From NCBI GenBank assembly GCA_910585745.1, contig CAJUFM010000030.1, positions 1-35,128 of the forward strand: a DNA stretch of 35,128 bases. Reading direction: 5' to 3'. The position numbers and the translations under genes are program-made. The DNA comes from an uncultured Eubacterium sp. Lineage in GTDB: Bacteria; Bacillota; Clostridia; Lachnospirales; Lachnospiraceae. Positions 15,583 to 24,194 of the stretch are shown piece after piece. The notes under the pieces were generated by a model. It did not search any database, was not told the DNA's origin, and saw only the letters and a program-made list of their open reading frames with translations. The number at the start of each line of letters is the position of its first letter. The first letter of the stretch is position 1.

Positions 15583-18485
15583 GGTCTCCTCCATAACTCA
15601 TTTAATAATTCAGCAGCACCCAGGAAATCAAAGTCCTTCACTTTTTCTCTGATCTTTCCAGATAATTCTTTCAGTGCTTTTCCCTGAAACGTATATTCTT
15701 CCAGCTGGTCTAACGTATCCTCCACACCCTCACTCTCGAAACTCTCTAATTGTTCCCCCAGCAATGTGAGCAGCTGCTCAGGGGATGGTTTTTCCCCTTC
15801 TGACGGCTTCTGTTCCCCTTTATTTTCCTCTGTCCCTGTTTCCAACTCTGGCATCTCTTCTGTCTGCAATTCTGCACCGCCGGTCTCCCCGTATCCGTCA
15901 GGAAACAGAAAAAGATTCTCTTCAAAACAGCGAAGAAGCTTATCATGTTTGTCCAGCAGTTCTTCATGATGCTCAAAAATATAATCGATGCGGTTCTCTT
16001 TTCCCGCCATCTCCAGATTCAGGGCCAGCTCTGCCAGTTCATTGGCACCAATCCCTCTGGAGTTGCTTTTCAAGGCATGTACCATAATTACATAATTCTT
16101 CCAATCCTTTTCCCTGAAAAACTGCTCCAGATTTGCCTTTCGTTTGGGACCCTCGGAATGATAGATCAATGTGATATCACGAAAGCCTTCTTTGTCGCCA
16201 CAGTAGGTCATTCCCTGCTGGATATCGATGCCTGCCCTGGTCAGGTCAGCCAGCGCCTCTGACTCCTTATACACCGATCCCCGGCTGGCCATACTCCCTG
16301 TCGTATCAGCTTTCTCAATATCTCTGGAGAAATCCGCCGGACGTCCTGCCGCATTGTGGGAAGAATCCGTGGAAACAGCAGATGAATGTGCCGCATCCTC
16401 TTTATCTTCCACTATGATCTGCTTGTTTTCCGGAATGTACCGGCGCAGCATCCTCTCCAGTACGCTTAATTCTATCGGTTTTGCAATAAAGTCGTTAAAG
16501 CCCTCTGAGAGAAACATCTCTCTGGCGCCACCGATGGCATTGGCGGTAAACGCGATCACGTTCAGAGACCGAAAATAAGAACCTGGTTTTTTACGGATCT
16601 TGTGCAGCGTCTCCACACCATCCATCTCTGGCATCATGTGATCCAGGAATACGCAGTCAAACTCCATCGTATCCAGTTTTTCCAACGCCTCCTGCCCACT
16701 GCCTGCCATGGTCACCTTGATCTGGTACGGAAGCAGGATCCGTGCCATGACTTTCAGGTTCATAACGTTATCATCTACTACCAGCACTTTGGCTTCAGGT
16801 GCCACAAATCGGTGATGCAGGGCGAGATGCTGGTCTTCGTTCTGGATGATCTTCTGCCCATTGAAGATAGCGGCGATAGAGAGCACGGTAAATGGCTTAT
16901 AGATACGGAACATACTGCTGCCTGGCTGTATTTCCTGTCCATAATCAAGGATCAGTACCACTGTAACCTCTTTGGCAAGATCCTCAAAAAATTCCCTGTC
17001 CTCACAATATTCACTCCAGCTGATAAAGTAATGTGTATACTTCTCGTATTCCATCCGCCTCTTCATCTCGGAGAGATTGCGACAGCTTCGCAACGCAATA
17101 CCCAGCTGCTCGGTAATATGCCGGATCAATGTCTCATAGCCCTCCCGCACCAGGGAATAATCATATTTATCGAGATTGATATAACAAACCGCATAGAGCT
17201 GGCCTTTGTCCCTGATGGATACAATAGGAGTCTCATCCAGCACCTTCTGGGGAATGGTAAACATAAACTCACTCCCCACTCCCGGCGTACTCTTTAACGT
17301 GAGAAAACCACCCATCCGGCGGACCAGCGCCTGAGTGATGGCAAGTCCCAGTCCAACTCCCCCCTTCTCCCGGTTTCTCTTGGAATTTACCTGGCTGAAA
17401 CTGGTAAAGATCTTCTCCATATCCTGCCGCTCCATGCCAATACCTGAATCCCGTACACTCACCACCAGATTGATGCCATACTCTTCTCTTCTTCCCTTTA
17501 CCCGGAGAAGGATGCCTCCCTCCTTTGTAAATTTAATGGCATTGTCCAGCAGGTTCATGATAATGCGCCGCAGCTTCTGTTCATCTCCCAGAAGACTGCT
17601 GGGTAGGTTCGCGTCACAATCCACGATCATTTCAATTCTCCTGCCATTTTCCAGGGTCAGGGCCATATTGATGATATCGGTGATGGTGGAAGTAATATTG
17701 TAATTTTCCTCCGCCAGTTCCATTTTTCCGCTCTCCAGCTCAGAAAAATCCAGAATATTGCTGACCGTGGAGAGGAGGATCCGCCCCGCCGTCTGAATAT
17801 CAATCACGTCCTTTCGGACACTTTCCGGAATATCTTCCTGGAGGATCGCCTCACTCATTCCACACACGGCATTGATAGGAGTGCGGATCTCATGGGATAC
17901 ATTTACCATAAAATCGTCTTTGCTCTGCTCCGCAATCTCCAGCTCATGGATATTCTCCAGCAGCCGCTCCCCTGTCTCCTGCTGGGTCCGCACAGAAATC
18001 CATATCACAAAGGTTACAACATACATGGAAAAGATATGTAAAAATACCCGTACACCATCATTGAAGGTGTCAGCGAAGACTGTCCGGGCGATCAGACCAT
18101 GATATAAAAGGATCACGGTGGAAAATACCGCTCCCATATAAATGATTTTGGGAATACAAAAGATACCAAGCAGAACAATTACCGCCGTCATCGTAGAGAC
18201 CATCGAGATAAAATTGACAGAGTAAAAGGAATAGATCGAAAAAGCAGTCCAGGCAATGACCGAGATAAACTTGGCACGAAAAATAGTATCCCTGTACCCT
18301 CGCAAATGAACGAACCAGCCGGACGCAATACAGACGAAAAGAATCTCAACAGCAAAAACATTCCATCCCGCCATCACCGCTGCAACAAACAGAGCAGAGA
18401 CATGAAGGGTATAAATTCCTAGTACAATGCGCTCAATTTTTTTATTGTCTCTAATATTCTTATACTGTGTTTCTTCCAAACCCAT
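15579..18485 (-). CDS. Hybrid histidine kinase with receiver and HPt domains
   Basis: 968 residues. About six membrane segments (about 18-165) precede HisKA (His198 in NVSHEIRTPIN). HATPase_c follows (Asn315 in NLLDNAIKF, DSGIGM 346-351, GVGLGL 376-381). A degenerate receiver-like stretch (about 425-545) lacks the acidic pocket. The functional receiver spans about 564-685 (Asp615, Lys669). An acidic linker leads to an HPt domain (His803 in VHALKSNSRGIGA), and a Glu-rich tail ends the protein. This multi-step layout is that of a full phosphorelay kinase. It starts 13 nt after the HD-GYP regulator, with AGGAAGGGA upstream of the ATG, and its stop overlaps the next kinase start as ATGA, so all three are translationally linked. 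The sensed signal is unknown: no periplasmic sensor domain is visible, only the membrane bundle. Confidence 0.92.
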   Translation of the reverse strand: MGLEETQYKNIRDNKKIERIVLGIYTLHVSALFVAAVMAGWNVFAVEILFVCIASGWFVHLRGYRDTIFRAKFISVIAWTAFSIYSFYSVNFISMVSTMTAVIVLLGIFCIPKIIYMGAVFSTVILLYHGLIARTVFADTFNDGVRVFLHIFSMYVVTFVIWISVRTQQETGERLLENIHELEIAEQSKDDFMVNVSHEIRTPINAVCGMSEAILQEDIPESVRKDVIDIQTAGRILLSTVSNILDFSELESGKMELAEENYNITSTITDIINMALTLENGRRIEMIVDCDANLPSSLLGDEQKLRRIIMNLLDNAIKFTKEGGILLRVKGRREEYGINLVVSVRDSGIGMERQDMEKIFTSFSQVNSKRNREKGGVGLGLAITQALVRRMGGFLTLKSTPGVGSEFMFTIPQKVLDETPIVSIRDKGQLYAVCYINLDKYDYSLVREGYETLIRHITEQLGIALRSCRNLSEMKRRMEYEKYTHYFISWSEYCEDREFFEDLAKEVTVVLILDYGQEIQPGSSMFRIYKPFTVLSIAAIFNGQKIIQNEDQHLALHHRFVAPEAKVLVVDDNVMNLKVMARILLPYQIKVTMAGSGQEALEKLDTMEFDCVFLDHMMPEMDGVETLHKIRKKPGSYFRSLNVIAFTANAIGGAREMFLSEGFNDFIAKPIELSVLERMLRRYIPENKQIIVEDKEDAAHSSAVSTDSSHNAAGRPADFSRDIEKADTTGSMASRGSVYKESEALADLTRAGIDIQQGMTYCGDKEGFRDITLIYHSEGPKRKANLEQFFREKDWKNYVIMVHALKSNSRGIGANELAELALNLEMAGKENRIDYIFEHHEELLDKHDKLLRCFEENLFLFPDGYGETGGAELQTEEMPELETGTEENKGEQKPSEGEKPSPEQLLTLLGEQLESFESEGVEDTLDQLEEYTFQGKALKELSGKIREKVKDFDFLGAAELLNELWRRP

Positions 18486-18498
18486 CTACCATCCCTTC

Positions 18499-19566
18499 CT
18501 ACAAGATATTCAGCACTTCTTTTAACATAGGCAGCATTTCCACAAATACATCGATAATAACAGGATCAAACTGCGTCCCCCTGCCCTCTGACATAATCTG
18601 CATGATCCGCTCAATGGGTCGTATGGGCGGTTTATAACAGCGCTCTTCATACAGGGCATCAAATACATCTGCCACCGCCATAATACGTGCCGCCAGCGGG
18701 ATCCGGTCTCCCGCCAGTCCGGTCGGATAACCCGTTCCGTCCCAGCGCTCATGATGATACATGGCGATATCTTCCACAATTTTTACATAGTGTTCATCCT
18801 CCACATCACCAATAATGTTCTGAATGATCTTACGGCTGTAAGTAGTATGTAACTTAATGACGTCATATTCTTCCGGTGTCAGCTTACCCGGTTTTTGCAG
18901 CACTGCATCAGGAATCTTGATCTTTCCCACATCATGAAGCGGCGCCGCCTTACAGACATCATCGATATAAGAATCTGTGAGCTGTCCGGTAAACAGCTGT
19001 CTCTTCTGCAGCTCCTCGGAGATCATCCGCACGTACATCTGTGTATTTTTTACATGCTTCCCTGTACTCCCATCCCGGCTCTCAATAAGGTTTGCCATAC
19101 CCACAATAACAGTTTCCTGAATCCGGTTGATCCTCTGGGTACTCTCCATCAGTTTTTCCGCCTGCTCACTCACCATATCCTCAAGATTGTGACGGTACTG
19201 GTCCAGTTCTATCGTCTTCGCAACGCGGCTCAGCAGAATATCCGGTACAAAAGGTTTTTTTACAAAATCCAGGGCGCCCATCTGAAAGCACTTCACTTCC
19301 GTATCTGACTGCCCGTCCGCAGTCAGAAAGATAATGGGAATCGCCTCCGTCCTTTGATCCTGACGAAGTTTTTCCAACACTTCAAAGCCATCCATCTCAG
19401 GCATACTGATGTCCAGCAGAATGAGATGCGGCTTATTTTTTTCCAGATATTTCAGCGCTGCCATGCCTGAATTGCATGCTGCGATGCGATACTCCGGAGA
19501 AAGAATTTTTTGAGCAAGTATTAGGTTGGTTTTATCATCATCTACCACCAATATAATATTTTTCAT
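18499..19566 (-). CDS. Response regulator with HD-GYP domain (RpfG-like)
   Basis: 355 residues. A receiver domain occupies about 3-120 (acidic cluster VVDDDK, phospho-acceptor Asp52, Thr82, Lys104). A coiled linker follows, then an HD-GYP domain (about 150-350) with His211-Asp212 in APLHDVGKIKIPD and HHERWDGTGYP at 271-281. HD-GYP proteins of the RpfG class hydrolyse cyclic di-GMP, and the motif set here is complete, so activity is likely. ATG 19566 is chosen because GGGGGAG lies 7 nt upstream and the receiver fold begins at once; an extension to 19605 would run through a hairpin. It is first in the signalling set followed by two hybrid kinases, the probable phosphate donors. No GGDEF protein is present in the window. 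Confidence 0.92.
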   Translation of the reverse strand: MKNIILVVDDDKTNLILAQKILSPEYRIAACNSGMAALKYLEKNKPHLILLDISMPEMDGFEVLEKLRQDQRTEAIPIIFLTADGQSDTEVKCFQMGALDFVKKPFVPDILLSRVAKTIELDQYRHNLEDMVSEQAEKLMESTQRINRIQETVIVGMANLIESRDGSTGKHVKNTQMYVRMISEELQKRQLFTGQLTDSYIDDVCKAAPLHDVGKIKIPDAVLQKPGKLTPEEYDVIKLHTTYSRKIIQNIIGDVEDEHYVKIVEDIAMYHHERWDGTGYPTGLAGDRIPLAARIMAVADVFDALYEERCYKPPIRPIERIMQIMSEGRGTQFDPVIIDVFVEMLPMLKEVLNIL

Positions 19567-19587
19567 CCGTATGCTCCCCCGCTTGCA

Positions 19588-19625
19588 AAAATAGAAGTAG
19601 CCCACTGTCAGGCTACTTCTATTTT
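19588..19625 (-). terminator. Strong hairpin between folA and the HD-GYP gene
   Basis: A perfect 15-bp stem (19588-19602 with 19611-19625) with an 8-nt loop is followed on the minus strand by a T-run. It fits a Rho-independent terminator after folA. It ends only about 20 nt from the HD-GYP start codon, leaving no room for a separate promoter after it. The signalling genes therefore either use read-through or the hairpin works as an attenuator. Confidence 0.7.
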
Positions 19626-19657
19626 AACTCTTTCTTGCAATATTTTCCATACCTTTT

Positions 19658-20221
19658 TTACATTTTACGGGATTTATTCGGCAGAAATCTTTCATAGCGG
19701 TAAAACCTGAAAGAAAGCTCCTCTTCCCGGAATTCCTCACTGGCAGAAACCTGCTCCCACTCCGGATCTGCCGCCAGATCCGGAAAAAAAGTATCCGCCT
19801 TCTTCTCCGCATTAAACTGCGTGATATAGGCAGTGGAAACCAGGGGAAGAAATTCCCTGTAAATCTCCCCTCCCCCAATAATATAAATCTTCCCCGGCAA
19901 ATCCTCTGCCATCTCTCGTGCCTCTTCCACGGATCTGACTGGTATCAGCCGGGTTCCAGTATCCTCAGAGATATACCCGCTGCTAATTTCTTTTGTCTGC
20001 TCAGCCAAACCATTTCTCGTCAAAACAATATTTGTCCGTCCGGAAAGGGGCACGCCTCCGGGAAAACTCTCCAGTGTCTTTCTTCCCATGATAACGATAT
20101 TTCCCATGGTGTGCTGGCGAAAACAGGACATATCTTTTTTACTGTGGAACAAAAGATGGTTCTTATACCCGATCCCCCAGTTCCGGTCCACTGCCGCGAT
20201 GATCTCCATTTTTTTATTCAT
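19658..20221 (-). CDS. folA: Dihydrofolate reductase
   Basis: 187 residues. The DHFR fold signature is clear: IIAAVDRNWGIGYKN (7-21), the substrate-site acidic residue in SKKDM (Asp30), HTMGNIVIMGRKTLESFP (37-54), RTNIVLTR, and KIYIIGGGEIYREFL for NADPH binding. The enzyme reduces dihydrofolate to tetrahydrofolate with NADPH in the cytosol. The usual LPW at the active site reads LLF here, a change that could affect antifolate binding. Length is slightly above the 160-170 typical because of an extended C-terminus. It starts 3 nt after the hflX stop and so belongs to the same transcript. ATG 20221 has AGGTGA about 8 nt upstream; ATG 20209 is an alternative start. Confidence 0.93.
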   Translation of the reverse strand: MNKKMEIIAAVDRNWGIGYKNHLLFHSKKDMSCFRQHTMGNIVIMGRKTLESFPGGVPLSGRTNIVLTRNGLAEQTKEISSGYISEDTGTRLIPVRSVEEAREMAEDLPGKIYIIGGGEIYREFLPLVSTAYITQFNAEKKADTFFPDLAADPEWEQVSASEEFREEELSFRFYRYERFLPNKSRKM

Positions 20222-20224
20222 AGA

Positions 20225-21514
20225 TTACATCACCTGTCCCACATACTCCGATGGAACCGCTGCTCTCACAAAGATCCCCTCTTCCGTATATTCCTCAAGT
20301 TCCAGATTTCCGTACTTGCGGATCAACTGGATCTTCGACGCTTCATCGTAGGAAAAGGTTTTCTCGATGCGGACGAACCCAGCATTTAGTATATCTTCCA
20401 ACTTTTCCAGCAATTCGTCAAAACCCTCACGTTTTTTAGCAGAGATCTTCACCGATGCCTCACTGACAGTATCCCGGAACACCTGCCCGGCTCCCTCTGG
20501 CAGAAGGTCAATCTTATTGAACACCGTAAGCACCGGTTTGTCCTGCACTCCCAGCTGTTTCAGAGTATCATACACCACATCCATATGAATCTCATAATGT
20601 TCATCGGAACAATCCACCACATGCAGGATGATATCGGCATATTTTGCCTCTTCCAGCGTACTCCGGAATGCCTGGATCAGATGATGGGGAAGCTTGTTGA
20701 TAAAGCCGACAGTGTCGGTAAATAAAACCTTTTGTCCGCTCTCAAATTCATAACTTCTTGTGGTAGGATCCAGCGTGGCAAAGAGCATATCTTCCTCCAG
20801 AACCTCCGCCGCAGTCAGCGCATTGAGCAGTGTGGATTTTCCCGCATTGGTATACCCTACGATAGCCACTACCTTCACTGCATTGTTTCTACGCTGCTTG
20901 CGCATGGTCTCTCTGGTGCTGACCACATTTTTGAGCTGTCGGTTCAGCATGGAGATGCGGTCTCTGATAAGACGACGGTCCATCTCCAGTTTTTTCTCTC
21001 CTGGTCCTCTGGTGCCAATCCCCCCGGCGCTTCCCGCTGCACCACCACCGATCCGGGACAACGATTTACCCAGACCGGTCAACCGGGACGCCCGGTATTT
21101 AAGCTGCGCCAGTTCCACCTGAAGCTTACCCTCACTGGTTCCCGCATGGGCGGCAAAAATATCTAGGATCATCACTGTCCGGTCGATGACCTTACACTGC
21201 AGCTCTTCCTGCAGATTTCCGATCTGTGCCGGAGACAGCTCATCATCGCAGACTACCGTATCCGCCTGCAGGCTTTGGATCATCTCCCAAAGCTCTTCCA
21301 ATTTGCCCTTGCCGATATAGGTTCCTGGATGGATTCCTTCCCGGTTCTGGATCAGCCGCCCCACAGTCTCGGCGCCTGCGGTCTCCGCCAGTTCCTCCAG
21401 CTCATCCAGGGAAATGTCTGCCGCTGCTTCACCGCCCTCCTGTTTTTCTCCGAGAGAGACCGCTACCAGGATCACCCTCTCCCTCCGCTCTGCTGTATCA
21501 TAAAAATCTGTCAT
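20225..21514 (-). CDS. hflX: GTPase HflX
   Basis: 429 residues, usual length. The N-terminal HflX domain holds the conserved GTYIGKGKLEEL (64-75) and DRTVMILDIFAAHAGTSEGKLQVELAQL (about 111-138). The Gly-rich linker SRIGGGAAGSAGGIGTRGPGE (153-173) precedes the GTPase domain: G1 GYTNAGKST (220-228), G3 DTVGF and G4 NKID. HflX binds the large ribosomal subunit and rescues or splits stalled ribosomes under stress; that role is known from homologues. AGGAGGA lies 8 nt upstream of the ATG. It is the first gene of a short operon with folA, driven by a promoter at about 21565-21594. Confidence 0.96.
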   Translation of the reverse strand: MTDFYDTAERRERVILVAVSLGEKQEGGEAAADISLDELEELAETAGAETVGRLIQNREGIHPGTYIGKGKLEELWEMIQSLQADTVVCDDELSPAQIGNLQEELQCKVIDRTVMILDIFAAHAGTSEGKLQVELAQLKYRASRLTGLGKSLSRIGGGAAGSAGGIGTRGPGEKKLEMDRRLIRDRISMLNRQLKNVVSTRETMRKQRRNNAVKVVAIVGYTNAGKSTLLNALTAAEVLEEDMLFATLDPTTRSYEFESGQKVLFTDTVGFINKLPHHLIQAFRSTLEEAKYADIILHVVDCSDEHYEIHMDVVYDTLKQLGVQDKPVLTVFNKIDLLPEGAGQVFRDTVSEASVKISAKKREGFDELLEKLEDILNAGFVRIEKTFSYDEASKIQLIRKYGNLELEEYTEEGIFVRAAVPSEYVGQVM

Positions 21515-21564
21515 ATGGTTTGTCCTCCTAAAATATTGCAGCTGATACCAATTTTTTTACTATC

Positions 21565-21594
21565 ATTATAACTTGTTATATGGCAGATATGCAA
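21565..21594 (-). promoter_or_regulatory. Promoter of hflX-folA
   Basis: On the minus strand TTGCAT (21594-21589) is followed after 18 bp by a perfect TATAAT (21570-21565). Transcription would begin near 21558, about 45 nt upstream of the hflX start codon. Confidence 0.65.
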
Positions 21595-21612
21595 TCTCTT
21601 TTTGGAAACCAT

Positions 21613-21641
21613 TTGATAAAGAACCATTTCTTTGTTACAAT
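21613..21641 (+). promoter_or_regulatory. Promoter of the NUDIX gene
   Basis: TTGATA (21613-21618) and TACAAT (21636-21641) are separated by 17 bp. The promoter is back to back with that of hflX, and the start site would be near 21648. Confidence 0.65.
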
Positions 21642-21670
21642 GAAAGTAATTTAAGAGAAGGAGCACACTT

Positions 21671-22171
21671 ATGAATAAATTACCCCTAACTACCCTATGC
21701 TATATTGAAAACGAAGACAGTTTCCTGATGATGCACCGCGTCAAAAAGGAAAATGATATCAATAAGGATAAATGGATCGGCGTGGGCGGTCATTTTGAAC
21801 CGGGAGAATCCCCGGATGATTGTCTCCAGCGGGAGGTTCTGGAAGAAACCGGACTGACGCTGACCGACTACCGACTGCGGGGTATCATTACCTTTACTAC
21901 TACCAACTGGCCCACTGAGTATATGTTTCTCTACACAGCCACAGCGGATACCCGCTCTGTCGCCCAGTGCAGCGAGGGGGAGCTGGTCTGGATTCCCAAA
22001 TCCGGGATCCAGGATCTGAACCTGTGGGAGGGAGATAAAATATTTTTCCGGCTTCTGGAGGAAGAACGAGAAATGTTCTCCCTGAAACTCACCTATGATG
22101 AGGATGCCCTGATCTCCGCCGTGCTCGACGGAATCCCGCTAGATACTGCGAAAGAAACAAATCATTCTTGA
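21671..22171 (+). CDS. NUDIX hydrolase (MutT-like)
   Basis: 166 residues. A complete Nudix box occupies residues 40-62 (Gly40, Glu46, Arg54-Glu55, Glu58-Glu59, Gly61), so it is expected to hydrolyse a nucleoside-diphosphate-linked substrate with Mg2+. The preceding DKWIGVGGHFEPGE and the later WPTEYMFLYTA resemble MutT/8-oxo-dGTP diphosphatase-like members common in Firmicutes, but the substrate cannot be assigned. AAGGAG lies 7 nt upstream of the ATG and a dedicated promoter precedes it. Its stop codon overlaps the -35 element of the next gene. Confidence 0.92.
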   Translation: MNKLPLTTLCYIENEDSFLMMHRVKKENDINKDKWIGVGGHFEPGESPDDCLQREVLEETGLTLTDYRLRGIITFTTTNWPTEYMFLYTATADTRSVAQCSEGELVWIPKSGIQDLNLWEGDKIFFRLLEEEREMFSLKLTYDEDALISAVLDGIPLDTAKETNHS

Positions 22172-22196
22172 CATAAAATAAAGGGATAATTATAAT
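22168..22196 (+). promoter_or_regulatory. Full-consensus promoter of the KdgK-like gene
   Basis: TTGACA (22168-22173) and TATAAT (22191-22196) are both perfect and spaced by exactly 17 bp. The -35 overlaps the NUDIX stop codon TGA. Strong, largely constitutive expression is expected unless a repressor acts; no clear operator was seen. Confidence 0.85.
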
Positions 22197-22231
22197 CATA
22201 ATTAAGCATTCTATATATGGAGGAATAAATC

Positions 22232-23257
22232 ATGTCTAAAAAAGTTGTAACCTTTGGAGAAATCATGCTGCGTCTTGCACCGGAGGGCTATACCCGTTTC
22301 GTACAGGCTGAGTCTTATGGCGCCACCTACGGCGGCGGTGAGGCAAATGTAGCCGTTTCCCTTGCAAATTACGGAATGGACGCCAGCTTTGTCACAAAGC
22401 TGCCGGCTCACGAGATCGGACAGGCCGGTGTCAATTCCCTTCGCCGTTTTGGGGTGGACACGAAGGATATCACAAGAGGCGGTGACCGCGTCGGCATCTA
22501 TTATCTGGAAAAGGGCGCCAGCCAGAGACCTTCCAAGGTCATCTATGACCGTGCTGGTTCCTCGATCGCCACTGCCACCACCAAAGATTTTAACTGGGAT
22601 AAGATTTTTGAAGGGGCTGACTGGTTCCATTTTACTGGCATCACTCCTGCCCTCGGTGACAATGTCGCTGCCATCTGCCTGGAAGCCTGCAAGGCAGCAA
22701 AGGAAAAAGGGATCACTGTCAGCTGTGACTTAAATTATCGCAATAAATTGTGGAGTAAGGAAAAAGCCGGAAAGGTAATGGGCGAGCTGTGCCAGTATGT
22801 AGACGTCTGTATATCCAACGAAGAAGACGCCAATGATGTATTTGGTATCAAAGCGGCAGGAACCGACGTGACTGCCGGACAGGTAAACCACGAGGGTTAC
22901 AAAGAAGTGGCAAAACAGCTGGCTGACCGTTTTGGTTTTAAAAAGGTAGCCATCACCCTGCGCACCTCCATCTCCGCCAACGACAATAAATGGGCAGCCA
23001 TGCTCTATGATGGAAATGACTACTATTTCTCAAAGCAGTACCTGATGCACATCGTAGACCGTGTGGGCGGCGGAGATTCCTTTGGCGGCGGACTGATCTA
23101 CTCCTGCCTTCAGGATATGGCGCCACAGGACATCATTGAGTTTGCCGTGGCTGCCAGCTGTCTCAAGCACAGCATCGAGGGCGACTTCAATCAGGTTTCT
23201 GTAGATGAGGTTATGAAACTGGCTGGCGGAGACGCTTCTGGCAGGGTCCAGAGATAA
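22232..23257 (+). CDS. kdgK: 2-keto-3-deoxygluconate kinase-like PfkB sugar kinase
   Basis: 341 residues. A PfkB/ribokinase-family protein starting VVTFGEIMLRLAPEGYTRF, the usual KdgK opening, with GGGEANVAVSLANYG (34-48) and the ATP/anion-hole signature DRVGGGDSFGGGLIY (276-290) holding catalytic Asp282. KdgK phosphorylates 2-keto-3-deoxygluconate to KDPG in uronate and pectin breakdown. Sugar specificity is inferred from overall resemblance; no KDPG aldolase or uronate genes are adjacent, so another ketose or deoxy-sugar acid remains possible. A ggagg site lies about 8 nt before the ATG. The gene is monocistronic, between its own consensus promoter and a terminator. Confidence 0.85.
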   Translation: MSKKVVTFGEIMLRLAPEGYTRFVQAESYGATYGGGEANVAVSLANYGMDASFVTKLPAHEIGQAGVNSLRRFGVDTKDITRGGDRVGIYYLEKGASQRPSKVIYDRAGSSIATATTKDFNWDKIFEGADWFHFTGITPALGDNVAAICLEACKAAKEKGITVSCDLNYRNKLWSKEKAGKVMGELCQYVDVCISNEEDANDVFGIKAAGTDVTAGQVNHEGYKEVAKQLADRFGFKKVAITLRTSISANDNKWAAMLYDGNDYYFSKQYLMHIVDRVGGGDSFGGGLIYSCLQDMAPQDIIEFAVAASCLKHSIEGDFNQVSVDEVMKLAGGDASGRVQR

Positions 23258-23276
23258 CAAATAATTTATGGCAATT

Positions 23277-23321
23277 AAAAAGAATATGTACTTTCCTCCC
23301 TGGAAAATACATATTCTTTTT
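23277..23321. terminator. Bidirectional Rho-independent terminator
   Basis: A 14-bp perfect stem, AAAAAGAATATGTA (23277-23290) with TACATATTCTTTTT (23308-23321), with T-runs on both strands. It closes the KdgK-like gene rightward and the deacetylase gene leftward. Confidence 0.85.
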
Positions 23322-23356
23322 TTATCCTCATTAGGTCGATGGTACGGATTTGAGCC

Positions 23357-24130
23357 CTATTTCCGCCAGCTCTGGGGGAAGGTATACTCTTCTCGTTCAT
23401 CCAGCGTTCCAAAGGAGTAGCCTTTTTCTGCAATCAAGTCTATGATTTCTCCCAGAACCTCGGAGGTATTCTTCGTGGAATTCGAGTCGTGAAGAAGAAT
23501 GATGGGCTGGTCATACTTCTCCAGATCCTTCGCTACATTTTTATAAATGACCGCCTTCGGGACATTCTGCCCCACCGAATCTTCTCCGGAGACGTTCCAG
23601 TCATAGCTCACTACATTTTCTTTTTTTAGCTTTTCCAGAAGATCGTCCACGATGGGACACACATAACCATTGTTGCTGCCCCATGGAAAACGGTGCAGCC
23701 TGGGCAGAATTCCTGTCACCTGCCGGATCCGCTCCCGGCACTGGTTGAAGTCGTCAAAGAATGTCACTTCATTACAATACATCTCATCCTTTTTATGGGA
23801 AAAGGTATGAACCCCGATGCTGTGGCCTTCCTCTAATTCCCGCTTCACGATCTGCTCCCTCTCCGCGGTGATCTCATTGCCGACGAGAAAAAACGTCGCC
23901 TTTGCCTTTTTGTTCTTTAAGGTATCCAGTATGTCTGGCGTGATCTCACTAGGACCGTCATCAAAGGTCAGATATGCAGTCTTTTTCACTTTGTCCTCTG
24001 GATCACTGGAAGATTCCTTGAAAACTGCCACATTTTCTGCCGCCTCTTCCGGCGTATTTTTCTGAAATTCATGGAAGATCATTACACTCAAAATGCAGAC
24101 GCCAAATATGTAAACTACCTTTTTCACCAT
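23357..24130 (-). CDS. Polysaccharide deacetylase (NodB homology), membrane anchored
   Basis: 257 residues from ATG 24130 (an in-frame ATG at 24154 is possible; neither has a strong ribosome site). A single N-terminal membrane segment (VVYIFGVCILSVMIF) is followed by a carbohydrate esterase 4 domain. Motif 1 is TFDDGPS with Asp57-Asp58, motif 2 HTFSH with metal ligands His108 and His112, motif 3 RFPWG, then DWNVSGED and the late ILLHDS. All catalytic motifs are present, so it should deacetylate an N-acetylated glycan outside the membrane, most often peptidoglycan GlcNAc or MurNAc in this group. It follows birA by about 64 nt and may be read from the same transcript. It ends at a bidirectional terminator. 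Confidence 0.9.
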   Translation of the reverse strand: MVKKVVYIFGVCILSVMIFHEFQKNTPEEAAENVAVFKESSSDPEDKVKKTAYLTFDDGPSEITPDILDTLKNKKAKATFFLVGNEITAEREQIVKRELEEGHSIGVHTFSHKKDEMYCNEVTFFDDFNQCRERIRQVTGILPRLHRFPWGSNNGYVCPIVDDLLEKLKKENVVSYDWNVSGEDSVGQNVPKAVIYKNVAKDLEKYDQPIILLHDSNSTKNTSEVLGEIIDLIAEKGYSFGTLDEREEYTFPQSWRK

Positions 24131-24194
24131 ATCACCCGATGAAACTATTCTCATTATATTATATTCCGCAACAGAAAAAAGGTTCTGAAATGAT

